A stretch of DNA of 20,792 nt. Source: Actinomortierella ambigua. Lineage: Eukaryota > Mortierellomycota > Mortierellomycetes > Mortierellales > Mortierellaceae. Numbering within the stretch: the first letter of the stretch is position 1; each line of letters begins with the position of its first letter. The notes beneath the pieces were generated by a model. It was not told where the DNA came from, ran no database searches, and saw nothing but the letters and a program-made list of their open reading frames with translations. The position numbers were made by a program, and so were the translations under genes. Location: NCBI GenBank assembly GCA_016098155.1, contig JAAAJB010000606.1, positions 1 to 20,792 on the forward strand, written 5' to 3'. Shown piece after piece: positions 9,552-18,773 of this stretch.

Positions 9552-11534
9552 ATGTTCGCTCGCCAGCACACCATCGCCTTCAAGGGCCTCAAGGCTCTGT
9601 ACGCCAAGGTACCCTCCCCCCCCTTCCCCTGCGTACCAATTCAGCAGATCCCTTCGTCTTCGCTCTCTTTGCTCCCTGCATGTCAAAGTCCAACTAACAT
9701 TGGGTGTCCTCGTCTCTTTTTTTTTCTCACCCTCCCGCTCGTCCTTCAATAATGTCTAGAATGCCGTCCGCTCCATGTCGGCTGTCGCCAACAGCATGCC
9801 CGGTGCTTTTGCTGGCAAGAAGAACGCCAACGTAAGGACGACATACCCCTTGTTTGGAATCTCTGCTCACTCTCCCATCCCCTCCCCTTCTAGTTTCATT
9901 CTCTTCAACACCATCGTTGACAGCCAAAATCAGCATCGAGGAACAAGAGTCTACAGCATGGAAAGGAATGCAGCAAGCAACTGGCCATTTAAAAAGTGTG
10001 CAGGCCATCAATAGCCGTTGGCTGTCCTGTGTTCAGTCGTTGGAAGACGAAATAGAACGTCGCCTCCTGATAAGACAACAATCATGGAGAATACAGAGCC
10101 AAGGCTCTCACACCCAAAGCGACTTTCCCAGCCCCGCCTTTGATCTAACTGCAATGATAGGGTTCTCCACCAAGCTCCCTCTCCTCCCTCCCTCGAACGC
10201 ACCATTGCCCCTCCCTAACCAACGTTCTTTCCTTGTCCATGTGTCTTTCTAGGGCAACTACACTGTCACCCTTATCCCTGGTGACGGCATTGGCCCTGAG
10301 ATCTCCGAGTCGGTTGTCAAGATCTACAAGGCTGCTGGCGTAAGTATTTTCTCTGCAAGCTCAAATCGAACACAAACTCCCGCTTATCGCGGATTGTGGG
10401 CGAGGATATCTGATCGTTCCTGACCAATCTGACCTCGTTATCTATTTTCTTCATCTCATACATACTCGCCATTAGGTCCCCATTGAGTGGGAGCCCGTCA
10501 GCGTCACCCCCGTCCTGAAGAACGGCAAGACCGTCATCCCCGATGAGGCTCTTCACTCGGTCAAGAAGAACACTGTCGCCCTCAAGGGTCCTCTGGCCAC
10601 CCCCATTGGCAAGGGCCACGTTTCCCTGAACCTGACCCTCCGCCGGTATGTCTGCACCCCGAGCAATTGGCCAACTTAAAAAATGAGTGAGAGAGCAGCG
10701 AAGCATGTTGCCAAGCCCCAAGCTGGAAGAAAGAGGACGTCCACTAACCCCCAGACATGCCTTTCTGGCGTACGCCTTTTAATATCTAGTACCTTCAACC
10801 TGTACGCCAACGTTCGTCCCTGCAAGTCGATCAAGGGCTACAAGACCCTGTACGACGATGTCGACACTGTCCTGATCCGTGAGAACACTGAGGGCGAGTA
10901 CAGTGGCATCGAGCACGAGGTTGTTGACGGTGTTGTCCAGTCGATCAAGCTGATCACCAAGGACGCCTCGGACCGCTGCGCCCGCTACGCCTTCAACTAC
11001 GCCGTGGAGACTGGCCGCAACCGTGTCACTGCTGTCCACAAGGCCAACATCATGAAGCTGTCGGACGGTCTGTTCTTGCAGTCGTGCCAGGAGGTTGCCA
11101 AGGAGTACCCCGATGTCAAGTTTGACGACTTGCTGTTGGATCGCGCCTGCTTGCAGATCGTCATGGACCCCTCCGTCTACTCTGACACTGTGATGGTCAT
11201 GCCCAACCTGTATGGTGATATTCTGTCCGACATGTCTGCTGGTCTGATTGGCGGTCTGGGTCTGACTCCCTCGGGCAACATTGGTCGCGATGCCTCGATC
11301 TTCGAGGCCGTCCACGGTACTGCCCCCGATATCGCTGGCCAGGACAAGGCCAACCCCACTGCCTTGTTGCTGTCGTCGATCATGATGTTGCGTCACATGA
11401 GCCTCAACCAGTATGCCAACCAGATCGAGAAGGCTGTCCTCAAGGTCATTTCTGACGGCAAGGCCCTCACTGGCGATCTTGGCGGCAAGTCCACCAACAC
11501 CCAGTTCACAGAGGCCATCATCTCTGAGCTCTAA
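9552..11534 (+). CDS. IDH2: NAD-dependent isocitrate dehydrogenase, catalytic subunit, mitochondrial
   Basis: Oxidises and decarboxylates isocitrate to 2-oxoglutarate with NAD+ in the mitochondrial TCA cycle, acting with a regulatory IDH1-type subunit. Exons: 9552-9608, 9760-9831, 10253-10339, 10476-10645, 10790-11534; all junctions GT-AG and in phase; 376 aa, the usual length. The N-terminus (about 1-40) is Arg/Lys/Ala/Ser-rich and lacks acidic residues, as expected of a mitochondrial presequence. Then come [10 protein letters not shown] (about 50-59), [18 protein letters not shown] (isocitrate-binding Ser122, Asn124 and Arg), ENTEGEYSG (Tyr166), VHKANIM (Lys213), the NLYGDILSD signature (Asp272, Asp276) and HGTAPDIAG for NAD binding. 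The complete catalytic set and the [13 protein letters not shown] segment identify the catalytic (IDH2/IDH3-alpha) rather than the regulatory subunit. Codons are strongly C-ending, suggesting high expression. The gene symbol follows yeast usage. Confidence 0.95.
9832..10252 (+). other. Long intron 2 of IDH2-like gene
   Basis: At 421 nt this intron is about three times the length of the other three introns of the gene (136-151 nt). It has a GTAAGG donor and a TTTCTAG acceptor. It also contains an internal pyrimidine-rich CTTCTAG site at about 9887-9893 that could act as an alternative acceptor. The frame from exon 2 stays open about 60 codons into the intron before a TAG. I see no recognisable RNA or protein inside. 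Confidence 0.6.
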
Positions 11535-12200
11535 GCATCCTCTGATGTTTTGTATCCTTCCCCTCCCCTTCTTCAACTTACCCAAGAGCCGTCTCTGTCT
11601 ATCCTCCTTCCCTCGCGTTTCCCCTCTCCATTCCTCATCATTCTGTCCATTCACTGTTTCATTATATAAACTGCTTGCTGTTCACTTAGAAGATATGTTT
11701 TATTGTTTTCCAGGGAATGGGTGAAAACGTGGCGCCTTTCCGAGGCCAGGCACATGGCAAAGTTTTTGTAACCAAGAAAAAAAAATATACCAGAGTTCGT
11801 CTCCATGTCGGCTCAGCCGAGATGCGAGCCGAGACGGGCGAGCTCTCGAAATTTTTGTGGAGAAGCTTGGCGGACTATTCCCATTTCCCCTTTTCCATAT
11901 TTTACTTCACCAGCAGGACAGTCCGGCTCGCTACACGACGTTCGGCCCACCCGTCCGTGGCACACACGGGGGAAAAGGGGAAAAAATACTTAAAAGACGT
12001 CGATCTCTTCATTCTCTTTCGCTCTCTCCCTCTCTTTGTCCCACTCTTGTTTCCTCTGTTTCTACATCCTTCCCCACAGACCTTTCAATCAAGCCATCTC
12101 TCCACAACCCCCTCCCACCAATAATAGGAACTCCGCAACCAACCCGTCTTCTATTCACCACCGCCATCGCCACCCCCCTCCACGAACACCACATTCCAAC
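11535..12200 (+). promoter_or_regulatory. IDH2 3' region and P450 promoter
   Basis: This 666-bp space separates two co-oriented genes. The first about 170 bp are pyrimidine-rich and probably the IDH 3' UTR. Next come a palindromic site (11808-11820), a possible TATA-like AAAAAATACTTAAAAG at about 11981-11996, and a CT/CA-rich leader (12005-12195) running into the P450 start at 12201. No coding exon is supported; the in-frame extension upstream of 12201 begins only at non-ATG codons. Confidence 0.5.
11808..11820. promoter_or_regulatory. TCGGCT-N-AGCCGA palindrome upstream of P450
   Basis: A perfect 13-bp palindrome, TCGGCTCAGCCGA, followed at 11826-11833 by another half-site-like GAGCCGAG. 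It lies about 390 bp upstream of the P450 start. Inverted CGG-containing half-sites resemble targets of fungal Zn2Cys6 regulators, but the spacing and any regulator are unproven. Confidence 0.3.
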
Positions 12201-13952
12201 ATGGCCAGCACAGCAGCACTCCAGGCAATTGTAGCAGTGATCAAGAACCGGATACTGGCACCAAAGGGCGGCCGGACACGCGGACAGCGGGCACTGCTTC
12301 TAGCGATCATCTCGACGCTGCTGCTGGTGGCCAAGTATCCCAACCGAGCGTTGCTAACACGAGCGCGGCCGGATCTCAAGGCGATCAGCTGGAAGGGCTG
12401 GCCGTTGGTGGGCAACACAATCACGGTGATTCGCAACCGGGCACGATTCCTGGACCAGATTACGGAAGGATTTGACGACTTTCCGGGAGATGTGATGGCG
12501 ACGACGATTTTGGGGCTGGGCCATGTGATTGCGATCAACGAACCGGTGTGTCTGGAGCATGTGTTGAAGACGAATTTCGAAAACTATGAAAAGGGCGCGA
12601 TCCTGAACACGGTCTTGCGCCAGGTGCTGGGCGATGGCATCTTTGACAGCGATGGCCAGTTGTGGCGGATGCACCGTAAGACGGCCTCGCATGTGTTTTC
12701 GACCAAGATTTACCGCCAGCTGATCGATGGTTGCTTCCACGACCATACCCAGCATCTGTGTCGCGTGCTGGACCAGGCCGCCGTCGCGGGCAAACCCGTT
12801 GATCTGCAAGCCCTGTTTTTGCGGTTGACGTTGGATGCGTTTGCCAAGCTGTCGTTTGGCCTCGACATTGATTCGTTGGGCAAGGATGGTCAGGATCCGT
12901 TCGGCTCCGCTTTTGACTTTGCCGTCCAGCAGACTGACATGCGCTTCTTGAACCCGCTGTGGCGCATCACAGAGGTTTTCTCGGGCAATGCCCGTCGTAT
13001 GCGTCAAGCCGTCGCCGTCATTGACCGGTATGCGTTTGATGCTATCCGCAACCGCAAACGAGAGACCGAGGAGGAGCGCGCTCGTAGGCAGAGCCATGGA
13101 CGGGAGGACCTTCTGGATCTGTTCCTCAAGTACCGTGATGATGAAGGCAAGGCCTTGGGTGATGTCGAGCTGCGCGATGTCTATGTCAATTTTATCATTG
13201 CAGGGTAAGTCCGTTTTTTGTTGTTGTGCCGTTTTTTTAACATGTGACGGCTGGGTCATTTCGAATCCCCCTCTCTAAACTTTGTTTTCTCACCCTCTCT
13301 CTCTCTTAGACGCGACACAACTGCACAGGCCTTGAGCTGGATGTACTACGAGGTGATGAAGAACCCAACAGTGCAGGAGAACCTGTGGAAGGAGATTGAC
13401 CGGATCAACCAGCCCAAAGCCACGTATGAGATGCTGACCAAGGAGATGCGGTATTCGCACGCTGTCTTCCTCGAGTCTCTGCGCCTGTACCCACCCGTGC
13501 CGCGCAATCTCAAGACGGCCGTGGCGGACGACGTGCTTCCGAACGGCGTACAGGTCAAGGCCGGGGACCGGATCATGTTTTCGACATATTCCATTGGACG
13601 CAACCGATCGGTATGGGGTCCACAGGCGCGCGAGTTTTTGCCAGAGCGATGGTTTGAAGGCAACACCAAGGAGATTGAAAAGGGTTTGTTGGACCATCAC
13701 GCGTCTGTGACAGGAGAATGGCCCAAGGTGCGCAAGGAGAGCCAGTACAAGTTTTCGTCGTTCAATGCTGGGCCTCGGATCTGTTTGGGCCAGACGTTTG
13801 CCACGTTGGAGGCTTTGACGGTCATCAATGCCATCTCGAGCCGCTTCGAGTTTAAGCTCGTCCCGGGACAGGCCCCTGCCGTGCCCTTGCCTTCGCTGAC
13901 AATCCCGATGAAGAACCCATTGATGGTCACTGTCCACCGCCGCCAGCTTTGA
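12201..13952 (+). CDS. Cytochrome P450, CYP52/CYP86-like (probable fatty acid/alkane hydroxylase)
   Basis: A membrane-anchored class II P450, likely acting at the ER with a P450 reductase. Exons 12201-13204 and 13310-13952, intron 105 nt, 548 aa. An N-terminal hydrophobic anchor (about 31-45) is followed by the hinge WKGWPLVGN. Seen next: C-helix WRMHR (155-159), oxygen-binding I-helix AGRDTTAQ (334 on, split by the intron), K-helix ESLR (Glu390, Arg393), PERW, and the heme loop FNAGPRICLG with ligand Cys493. All essential residues are present. AGRDTTA together with WRMHRK and the overall pattern match the CYP52/CYP86/CYP94 group, whose members are mostly omega-hydroxylases of fatty acids or alkanes. 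The substrate is inferred and the exact CYP family is not assigned. ATG 12201 is the first in-frame ATG after the CT-rich leader. No neighbouring pathway genes suggest a secondary-metabolite cluster. Confidence 0.92.
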
Positions 13953-14085
13953 AACCAAACCGAACCAAACCATATTGTACACACGCTTTTTGTTAACAGC
14001 ATATAGAATACCCACTACTTCATAATATTTTCAAAAAAAATGAACACACCCCACTTTGACGGTATAAAGTCTCGAGTTTTTCTAT

Positions 14086-14091
14086 TTTATT
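14086..14091 (-). terminator. Candidate poly(A) signal of first F-box gene
   Basis: AATAAA on the minus strand, 21 nt beyond the stop codon at 14112-14114, in the 159-bp gap shared with the convergent P450 gene. Confidence 0.4.
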
Positions 14092-14111
14092 GTCTCGTTC
14101 ATGAATTCAGT

Positions 14112-16013
14112 TTACTGGTCTCCATCAATCTCCGAATCTGTCAGGAATGACTCGGGTTCGATATTGGGCATCTGCCAGCCGTTACACCCCAAATACATTT
14201 CAGCAGTAGGGTGGAAATTGCCACGATCAACTTGGAAGGACTTGCACTCTCCTGTGATCGCTTCGTACCATATGAGACCATACCATAGAGGGCGTTGCCC
14301 AAAGCGATACCCTGGCTGGTACATCTGTTCATGGATATTCCAGCGCAATCTCTCCAGATGGAGCCATGGTCGGTGCAGAGATTCAATCTGCGTCTCTTGC
14401 AAGGTCCTATCCTTGTTTTGACGTTGGTTCCACCCTACGATCCAGTTCATTTCCATCACGGTAGGTGCACGATCATGGTAAAGGCAACTCCTCCCAAAGA
14501 CACGCAGCTTGCGCAGCCGACCGAGCTTGCCAAAACCAGCGAGAAATCGCATGCTGAGAAACTTTTTGTGGGCCATTGCTACACTGAAGCCGAGCGGGTA
14601 TGAAAGATCAAGCTCCTCCAGATCGGATAAACGTGATAGACGGTCGTAAACGGCGGCATGCTCCAGGAGCGAGGCTCGCACATCCGGATCGTTGCATCGC
14701 TTGCGGTAGTAGCGGTTGTTGCCCTTGCGCCACCGGTAGTTGTTGTTGCTCTGCTGCTCGCTGCCGGGCTGAGGGATGCGCTTGAGGGTATCCTTGACCC
14801 ATATCTGGCGGTCCAGAACCGGATGCGAGGGTGAATTGCTTGCTTCGATGAAGAGTACGAGCACGCGGAGCTTGGAACAGACCCAAGGCGAGCTGAGCAT
14901 GTCGGATGCGAGGAGGATGCGGCCATAAAACTTGATGAGATTGGGACACGAGTGAAGGATCTGTTGCTGGTACATGCTGGAGATAGGGACCAATAAAGAG
15001 GAACCGATCGGTAACGTCCCCGCTTGGCGAAAGCAGACATGGGTCAGCGTGTTGGCTTGCATCAGAAGACGGTTGCATGTGGCTTGACCGAGCAACATCC
15101 ATTGATTCACTCGGAACTCTCTCAGACCATCCACAGCGTCCATCAAATCGTCCAGATCGTCCATATGAATGCGGTTATAGCTGCCGATGTCAAAAGCTCT
15201 AAGTGGAATCCTGTTTTGACGAACGACTGTGGCGAGGTAGTCGCCTGGGATAGTGAAGGCCGCTGACAGTCGTAGAATCAGTCTTTCGAGATTGGGGCAT
15301 TTTCCAATCCAGTCGCAGAACGTGCGCCCTCGCATATGCCATCGTCGTAGTGGTGGGAGTCTTGAAATGGTGATGGACCGCAGCTTGCTGAATGTCCATT
15401 CGACCGGGTTGAAGTCCTGGTCCGGTATGGCGGTGAGGGTGAGTTCGATAGATTCGAGATTGGTCATCAGCTCCCAGAATGGCCGTGTGCTGTGGCGTTC
15501 AATTTGGCAGTTGTGCAGAACAAGGTGCCGAAGATTTGAATGAGACGCCGGTGAGACGCTGATCCAATTGAACCACCCTTGGATGAGAGCGAGACGCACG
15601 AGTCCTTTGTTGCGCTGGATCAAACGAGCCTTGTCGACGGTAGGAAACTTGCGTTGCGGATCATGAAAGTGAACAGCCAGCTGCTTCAGGTTGGTCGCAT
15701 GCTTCAGTAGAGTCTCGCGGTGTGGTGTAGTCTGAGCCACTCGCAACGACTCCATGTGGTGTGCATTCCGTTCAATGGCTGCCTCGGTCATTCGCTGCTG
15801 TCGCTCAGGCCAGTCGCTCATCCATGTTGTGTGTCGCCAAAGGACAGGCTCAAAGTTATCATTCCACTGCTTTGAAACCAAGGCACACCGACTAATATCC
15901 CTGAAGTCGAGAAACATCGCCACTCGATCGGCAACCATCGGAATGTCCATGGCATGGACGTTGTGTTTTGAGTAGAGAGCGCCACCCACCGATGCCATCG
16001 AGATTTCAGTCAT
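14112..16013 (-). CDS. F-box/leucine-rich repeat protein, copy A
   Basis: Probably a substrate adaptor of an SCF-type ubiquitin ligase: the F-box would bind Skp1 and the C-terminal repeats a target. One uninterrupted frame of 633 aa. The F-box-like motif lies at about 22-62 (MDIPMVADRVAMFLDFRDIS, then CALVSKQWN and LWRHTTW). The rest is an irregular leucine-rich solenoid, with units such as LRHLVLHNC, LESIELTLTAI, LERLILRLSAAF, LRVLVLFIEAS, LEELDLSYPLG and LRKLRVFG. An Arg-rich, Asn-containing patch (NNNYRWRKGNNRYYRKR) sits in the middle third. The acidic tail ends TDSEIDGDQ. The start at 16013 aligns with the paralogue and lies about 55 bp from a TATA-like site. The target is unknown. It is a close tandem duplicate of the gene at 16394-18307. 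Confidence 0.85.
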   Translation of the reverse strand: MTEISMASVGGALYSKHNVHAMDIPMVADRVAMFLDFRDISRCALVSKQWNDNFEPVLWRHTTWMSDWPERQQRMTEAAIERNAHHMESLRVAQTTPHRETLLKHATNLKQLAVHFHDPQRKFPTVDKARLIQRNKGLVRLALIQGWFNWISVSPASHSNLRHLVLHNCQIERHSTRPFWELMTNLESIELTLTAIPDQDFNPVEWTFSKLRSITISRLPPLRRWHMRGRTFCDWIGKCPNLERLILRLSAAFTIPGDYLATVVRQNRIPLRAFDIGSYNRIHMDDLDDLMDAVDGLREFRVNQWMLLGQATCNRLLMQANTLTHVCFRQAGTLPIGSSLLVPISSMYQQQILHSCPNLIKFYGRILLASDMLSSPWVCSKLRVLVLFIEASNSPSHPVLDRQIWVKDTLKRIPQPGSEQQSNNNYRWRKGNNRYYRKRCNDPDVRASLLEHAAVYDRLSRLSDLEELDLSYPLGFSVAMAHKKFLSMRFLAGFGKLGRLRKLRVFGRSCLYHDRAPTVMEMNWIVGWNQRQNKDRTLQETQIESLHRPWLHLERLRWNIHEQMYQPGYRFGQRPLWYGLIWYEAITGECKSFQVDRGNFHPTAEMYLGCNGWQMPNIEPESFLTDSEIDGDQ

Positions 16014-16068
16014 AAGGAGGAGAGGGTAGAGTTGTGTTCAAAGGTGACGGCCAAGGGCCAAACTCCTG

Positions 16069-16077
16069 TATTTATCG
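16069..16077 (-). promoter_or_regulatory. TATA-like element of F-box copy A
   Basis: CGATAAATA on the minus strand, about 55 bp upstream of the ATG at 16013. The same nonamer occurs at 18370-18378 upstream of copy B, and conservation between the duplicates supports a promoter role. Confidence 0.5.
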
Positions 16078-16253
16078 GGAAGGGAGCAGGGAAGAAGAAA
16101 TCCCAAGAGGCGCAGTCCGCAGTCGATCGATCTGTTGAATGTTGACTACGGCAACCATCGCTGTGTGGGGTGTGGCGTCACCAAACTAATTTTGATTTAG
16201 GTTTGCCCTTGTGTTCAAACCGATTTTTTTTTCTCAAGGGTCGCAAATGAGGG

Positions 16254-16259
16254 TTTATT
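16254..16259 (-). terminator. Candidate poly(A) signal of F-box copy B
   Basis: AATAAA on the minus strand about 135 nt after the stop codon of copy B at 16394-16396. It is the first such hexamer I see downstream of that gene. Confidence 0.3.
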
Positions 16260-16393
16260 CCCAGGCGCGCATCCGTCCATGATCTGCGAGATGCGACCGC
16301 CCGTTGCAACAATAAGGAGGATCCGCACTGTGTGCTACAGAAGCAAAAGGAGGTCTCGATGTTGTATCTTGCAGAATCGTCAGTGTATTCGGT

Positions 16394-18307
16394 TCAATGG
16401 TCCCCATCACTTTCCGAGTCTGTCAGGAATGACTCGGGTCCGATATTGAGCCAATCCCAGCTGCTGATCCAAACATCGACTTCGGCAGTAGGATGATAAT
16501 GCCTGTTATCGGCCTGGAAGGGCCTGTACTTTTTCATGGCCGCTTTGTACCATCCATCACCGTTCCAGACAGTGCGATGCCCAAAGCGATATCCCTCTTG
16601 GTATATGGCTTCGTGGAGAGGCCAGCGAAATCTCTCTAGATGGAGCCATGGACGATGCAGAGCTTCGATCTGTGGCGCCTGGCGGACGACCTGGGCCTCT
16701 TGCAAGGGATCATTCTTCTTGTTATGATGTTGCTTCCACCCTGCGATCCAGTTCATTTCCATTATGGTAGGTGCACGATCATAATATACACAGCTCCCAA
16801 AGACACGCAACTTGCGCAGCCGACCGAGCTTGCCAAAACCAGCGAGAAATCGCATGCTGAGATGCTTATTGCGGGCCACGTAAGGTTTGCCGGCGCTCGT
16901 GCGCGAAAGATCAAGCTCCTCCAGATCCGACAGACGCGAAAGTCGCTCGTAGACAGCAGCGTGTTCCAGAAGCGAGGCCCGGATATCTGGATCATTGCAT
17001 CGCTTGCGGTAGTAGCGGTTGTTGCCCTTGCGCCACCGGTAGTTGTTGTTGTGGTGGTGGTGGTGGTGCTGTTCGCGGCCAGGCTGAGGGATGCGTTCGA
17101 AGGTCTCCGTGTCCCATATCTGGCGGTCCAGAACCTTATGCCGGTAAGATTGGCTTACTTCAATGAAGAGTACGAGCACGCGGAGCTTGGAACAGACCCA
17201 AGGCGAGCTGAGCATGTCGGATGAGAGGAGGACGCGGCCATAAAACTCGATGAGATTGGGACACGAGTCAAGGATTTGTTGATGGTACTTGCTGGGGATA
17301 GGTGCCCAGGAAATGTGATCATTTAACGTCGTCCGCGCTTGGCGAAGGCAGATGTGGGTCAGCGTGTTGGCATGCATCAGAAGACGGTCGCGTGTGGCTT
17401 GACGAAGCGGCATCCAGTGACTCACTCGGAACCCTTTCAGACCATCCACAGCGTCTATCAAATCGTCCAGATCGTCTTCATTGATGCGGCAATAGTTGCT
17501 GATGTCAAAGACTCTGAGTGGAATCCTGTTTCGACGAACGACCGTGGTGAGATACTTGCCTGGGATAGTGAAGGCGGCTGTTAGTCGTAGAATCAGCCTT
17601 TCGAGATTGGGGCATTGTCCAATCCAGTCGCAGAACGTGCGCCCTCGCATATGCCATCGTCGTAGTGGTGGGAGTCTTGAAATGGTGATGGACCGCAGCC
17701 TGTTGAATGTCCATTCGACCGGGTTGAAGTCCTGGCCCGGTATGGCGGTGAGGGTGAGTTCGATAGATTCGAGATTGGTCATCAGCTCCCAGAATGGCCG
17801 TGTGTTGTGACGCTCAATCCGGCAGTTGTTCAGAACAAGGTGCCGAAGGTGTGAATGAGACGCTGGTGTGACGCTGATCCAGTTGAACCACCCTTGGATG
17901 AGAGCGAGGCGCACGAGTCCCTTGTTGCGCGCAACCAAAAGAGCCTTGTCAACGATAGGAAACTTGCGTTGCGGATCATGAAAGTGGATAGCCAGCTGCT
18001 TCAGGTTGGTTGCATGCTTCACTAGAGACTTGTGGTGTGGTGTAGTCTGAGCCACTCGCAACGACTCCATGTGGTGTGCATTCCGCTCAACGGCTGCGTC
18101 GGTCATTCGCTGCTGTCGCTCAGGCCAGTCGCTCATCCGTGTTGTGTGTCGCCAAAGAGCAGGCTCAAAGTTATCATTCCACTGCTTTGAAACCAAGGCA
18201 CACCGACGAATATCTCTGAAGTCGAGAAACATCGCCACTCGATCGGCAACTATCGGAATGTCCATGGCATGGACGCTGTGGTTTGACATTGCTGAGGCTT
18301 CGGCCAT
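16394..18307 (-). CDS. F-box/leucine-rich repeat protein, copy B
   Basis: Paralogue of the adjacent copy A, with the same predicted role as an SCF substrate adaptor. Single exon, 637 aa from the ATG at 18307. The frame is open upstream to another ATG at 18463, but the later start is preferred: the resulting N-terminus (MAEASAMSNHSVHAMDIP) aligns with copy A and a conserved TATA-like site lies between the two ATGs. The F-box is at about 14-54 and the leucine-rich units follow copy A throughout. Differences include a His6-Asn3 run before YRWRKGN, an extra VVRQAPQ-like insertion near the C-terminus, and a diverged patch after LEELDLS. The tail ends TDSESDGDH. No frameshift or internal stop is seen, so both copies look functional. 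Confidence 0.85.
   Translation of the reverse strand: MAEASAMSNHSVHAMDIPIVADRVAMFLDFRDIRRCALVSKQWNDNFEPALWRHTTRMSDWPERQQRMTDAAVERNAHHMESLRVAQTTPHHKSLVKHATNLKQLAIHFHDPQRKFPIVDKALLVARNKGLVRLALIQGWFNWISVTPASHSHLRHLVLNNCRIERHNTRPFWELMTNLESIELTLTAIPGQDFNPVEWTFNRLRSITISRLPPLRRWHMRGRTFCDWIGQCPNLERLILRLTAAFTIPGKYLTTVVRRNRIPLRVFDISNYCRINEDDLDDLIDAVDGLKGFRVSHWMPLRQATRDRLLMHANTLTHICLRQARTTLNDHISWAPIPSKYHQQILDSCPNLIEFYGRVLLSSDMLSSPWVCSKLRVLVLFIEVSQSYRHKVLDRQIWDTETFERIPQPGREQHHHHHHNNNYRWRKGNNRYYRKRCNDPDIRASLLEHAAVYERLSRLSDLEELDLSRTSAGKPYVARNKHLSMRFLAGFGKLGRLRKLRVFGSCVYYDRAPTIMEMNWIAGWKQHHNKKNDPLQEAQVVRQAPQIEALHRPWLHLERFRWPLHEAIYQEGYRFGHRTVWNGDGWYKAAMKKYRPFQADNRHYHPTAEVDVWISSWDWLNIGPESFLTDSESDGDH
17042..17068 (-). 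repeat. CAC/AAC trinucleotide repeat encoding His6-Asn3
   Basis: On the coding (minus) strand about six CAC codons are followed by three AAC codons. Copy A has only Ser-Asn3 at the matching place, so the His run arose by repeat expansion in copy B or was lost in copy A. Confidence 0.85.
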
Positions 18308-18773
18308 AGTAGTGAGGAGGAGAGATAGAGTTGTGTATAATGATGAAGGCAAAAAGGACGAAACTCCGGTATTTATCGAGGGAGGGAGGGAAGAGGGGAT
18401 TCCATGAGGCGCAGTCCGCAATCGATCGACCTGTTGAATGTTGACAACACACATGGCAACCATCGCACCATACTAGCGGCTATTTTTTTTTCTGTGTTGA
18501 ACAAAAGTGGCCTGTTAGAAGGAAGAGACGGGGCATCAGCGATTTCCATATTAGCGGAGTTCTTTATAATCCTTACCGAGGACATTCGATGAACACGAGA
18601 TTATACAGGATGGAGTAATGGAAGCACGGCGATGAGAATGGAGAAATGAACATGAGGTGAAGAAGAGGGAAGGAACGAAAAAAAATGTTGTACAAATGTG
18701 ATGGCGTCAGCTGAGGAAGACATGCCACACGAGCAAAGGCTCGCTGCTGGGAGTCCTTGACCGGTCAGTCGAC
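18308..18773 (-). promoter_or_regulatory. F-box copy B promoter and kinase 3' region
   Basis: The right-hand part of the F-box promoter (18308 to about 18470) is shared with copy A. The remaining about 300 bp lie downstream of the kinase stop codon and contain only A/T runs, with no obvious AATAAA. I see no gene. Confidence 0.5.
18370..18378 (-). promoter_or_regulatory. TATA-like element of F-box copy B
   Basis: CGATAAATA on the minus strand, about 62 bp upstream of the ATG at 18307. It is conserved with copy A, and its position argues for the start at 18307 rather than 18463. Confidence 0.5.

Larger units (their letters stand above)
14112..16165 (-). repeat. Tandem segmental duplication, unit A
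   Basis: This unit, comprising F-box copy A and about 150 bp of its 5' flank, is homologous to 16394-18470 in the same orientation, with an offset of about 2.3 kb. Homology in the flank includes the TATA-like nonamer, GGCGCAGTCCGCA and CTGTTGAATGTTGAC. It fades beyond GCAACCATCGC. Confidence 0.85.
16014..16393 (-). promoter_or_regulatory. Promoter of F-box copy A and downstream region of copy B
   Basis: This 380-bp space between the tandem F-box genes holds the copy A promoter (16014 to about 16165), clearly homologous to the region upstream of copy B. The rest has no homology to the other copy that I can see and contains a candidate AATAAA for copy B at 16254-16259. I see no gene. Confidence 0.6.
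16394..18470 (-). repeat. Tandem segmental duplication, unit B
   Basis: Second copy of the duplicated unit. A perfectly identical stretch of about 82 bp, 17618-17699 against 15303-15384, lies in the leucine-rich part, and a second near-perfect stretch follows. Other parts differ at many third positions and carry indels. Confidence 0.85.

Noticed and set aside
10779..11654. 291-codon minus-strand frame opposite IDH2
   Set aside because: A shadow of the highly biased, C-ending codons of the IDH exon; no domain, and the sense strand is clearly coding.
12036..12200. 55-codon in-frame extension upstream of the P450 start
   Set aside because: It has no ATG, lies in a CT/CA-rich leader, and would place a non-hydrophobic segment before the membrane anchor.
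12354..13259. 301-codon minus-strand frame opposite the P450 first exon
   Set aside because: The sense strand has the full set of P450 motifs; the antisense product resembles nothing.
18308..18463. 52-residue N-terminal extension of F-box copy B
   Set aside because: No counterpart in copy A's protein, and the conserved TATA-like site at 18370-18378 lies inside it, so it is most likely promoter and leader.
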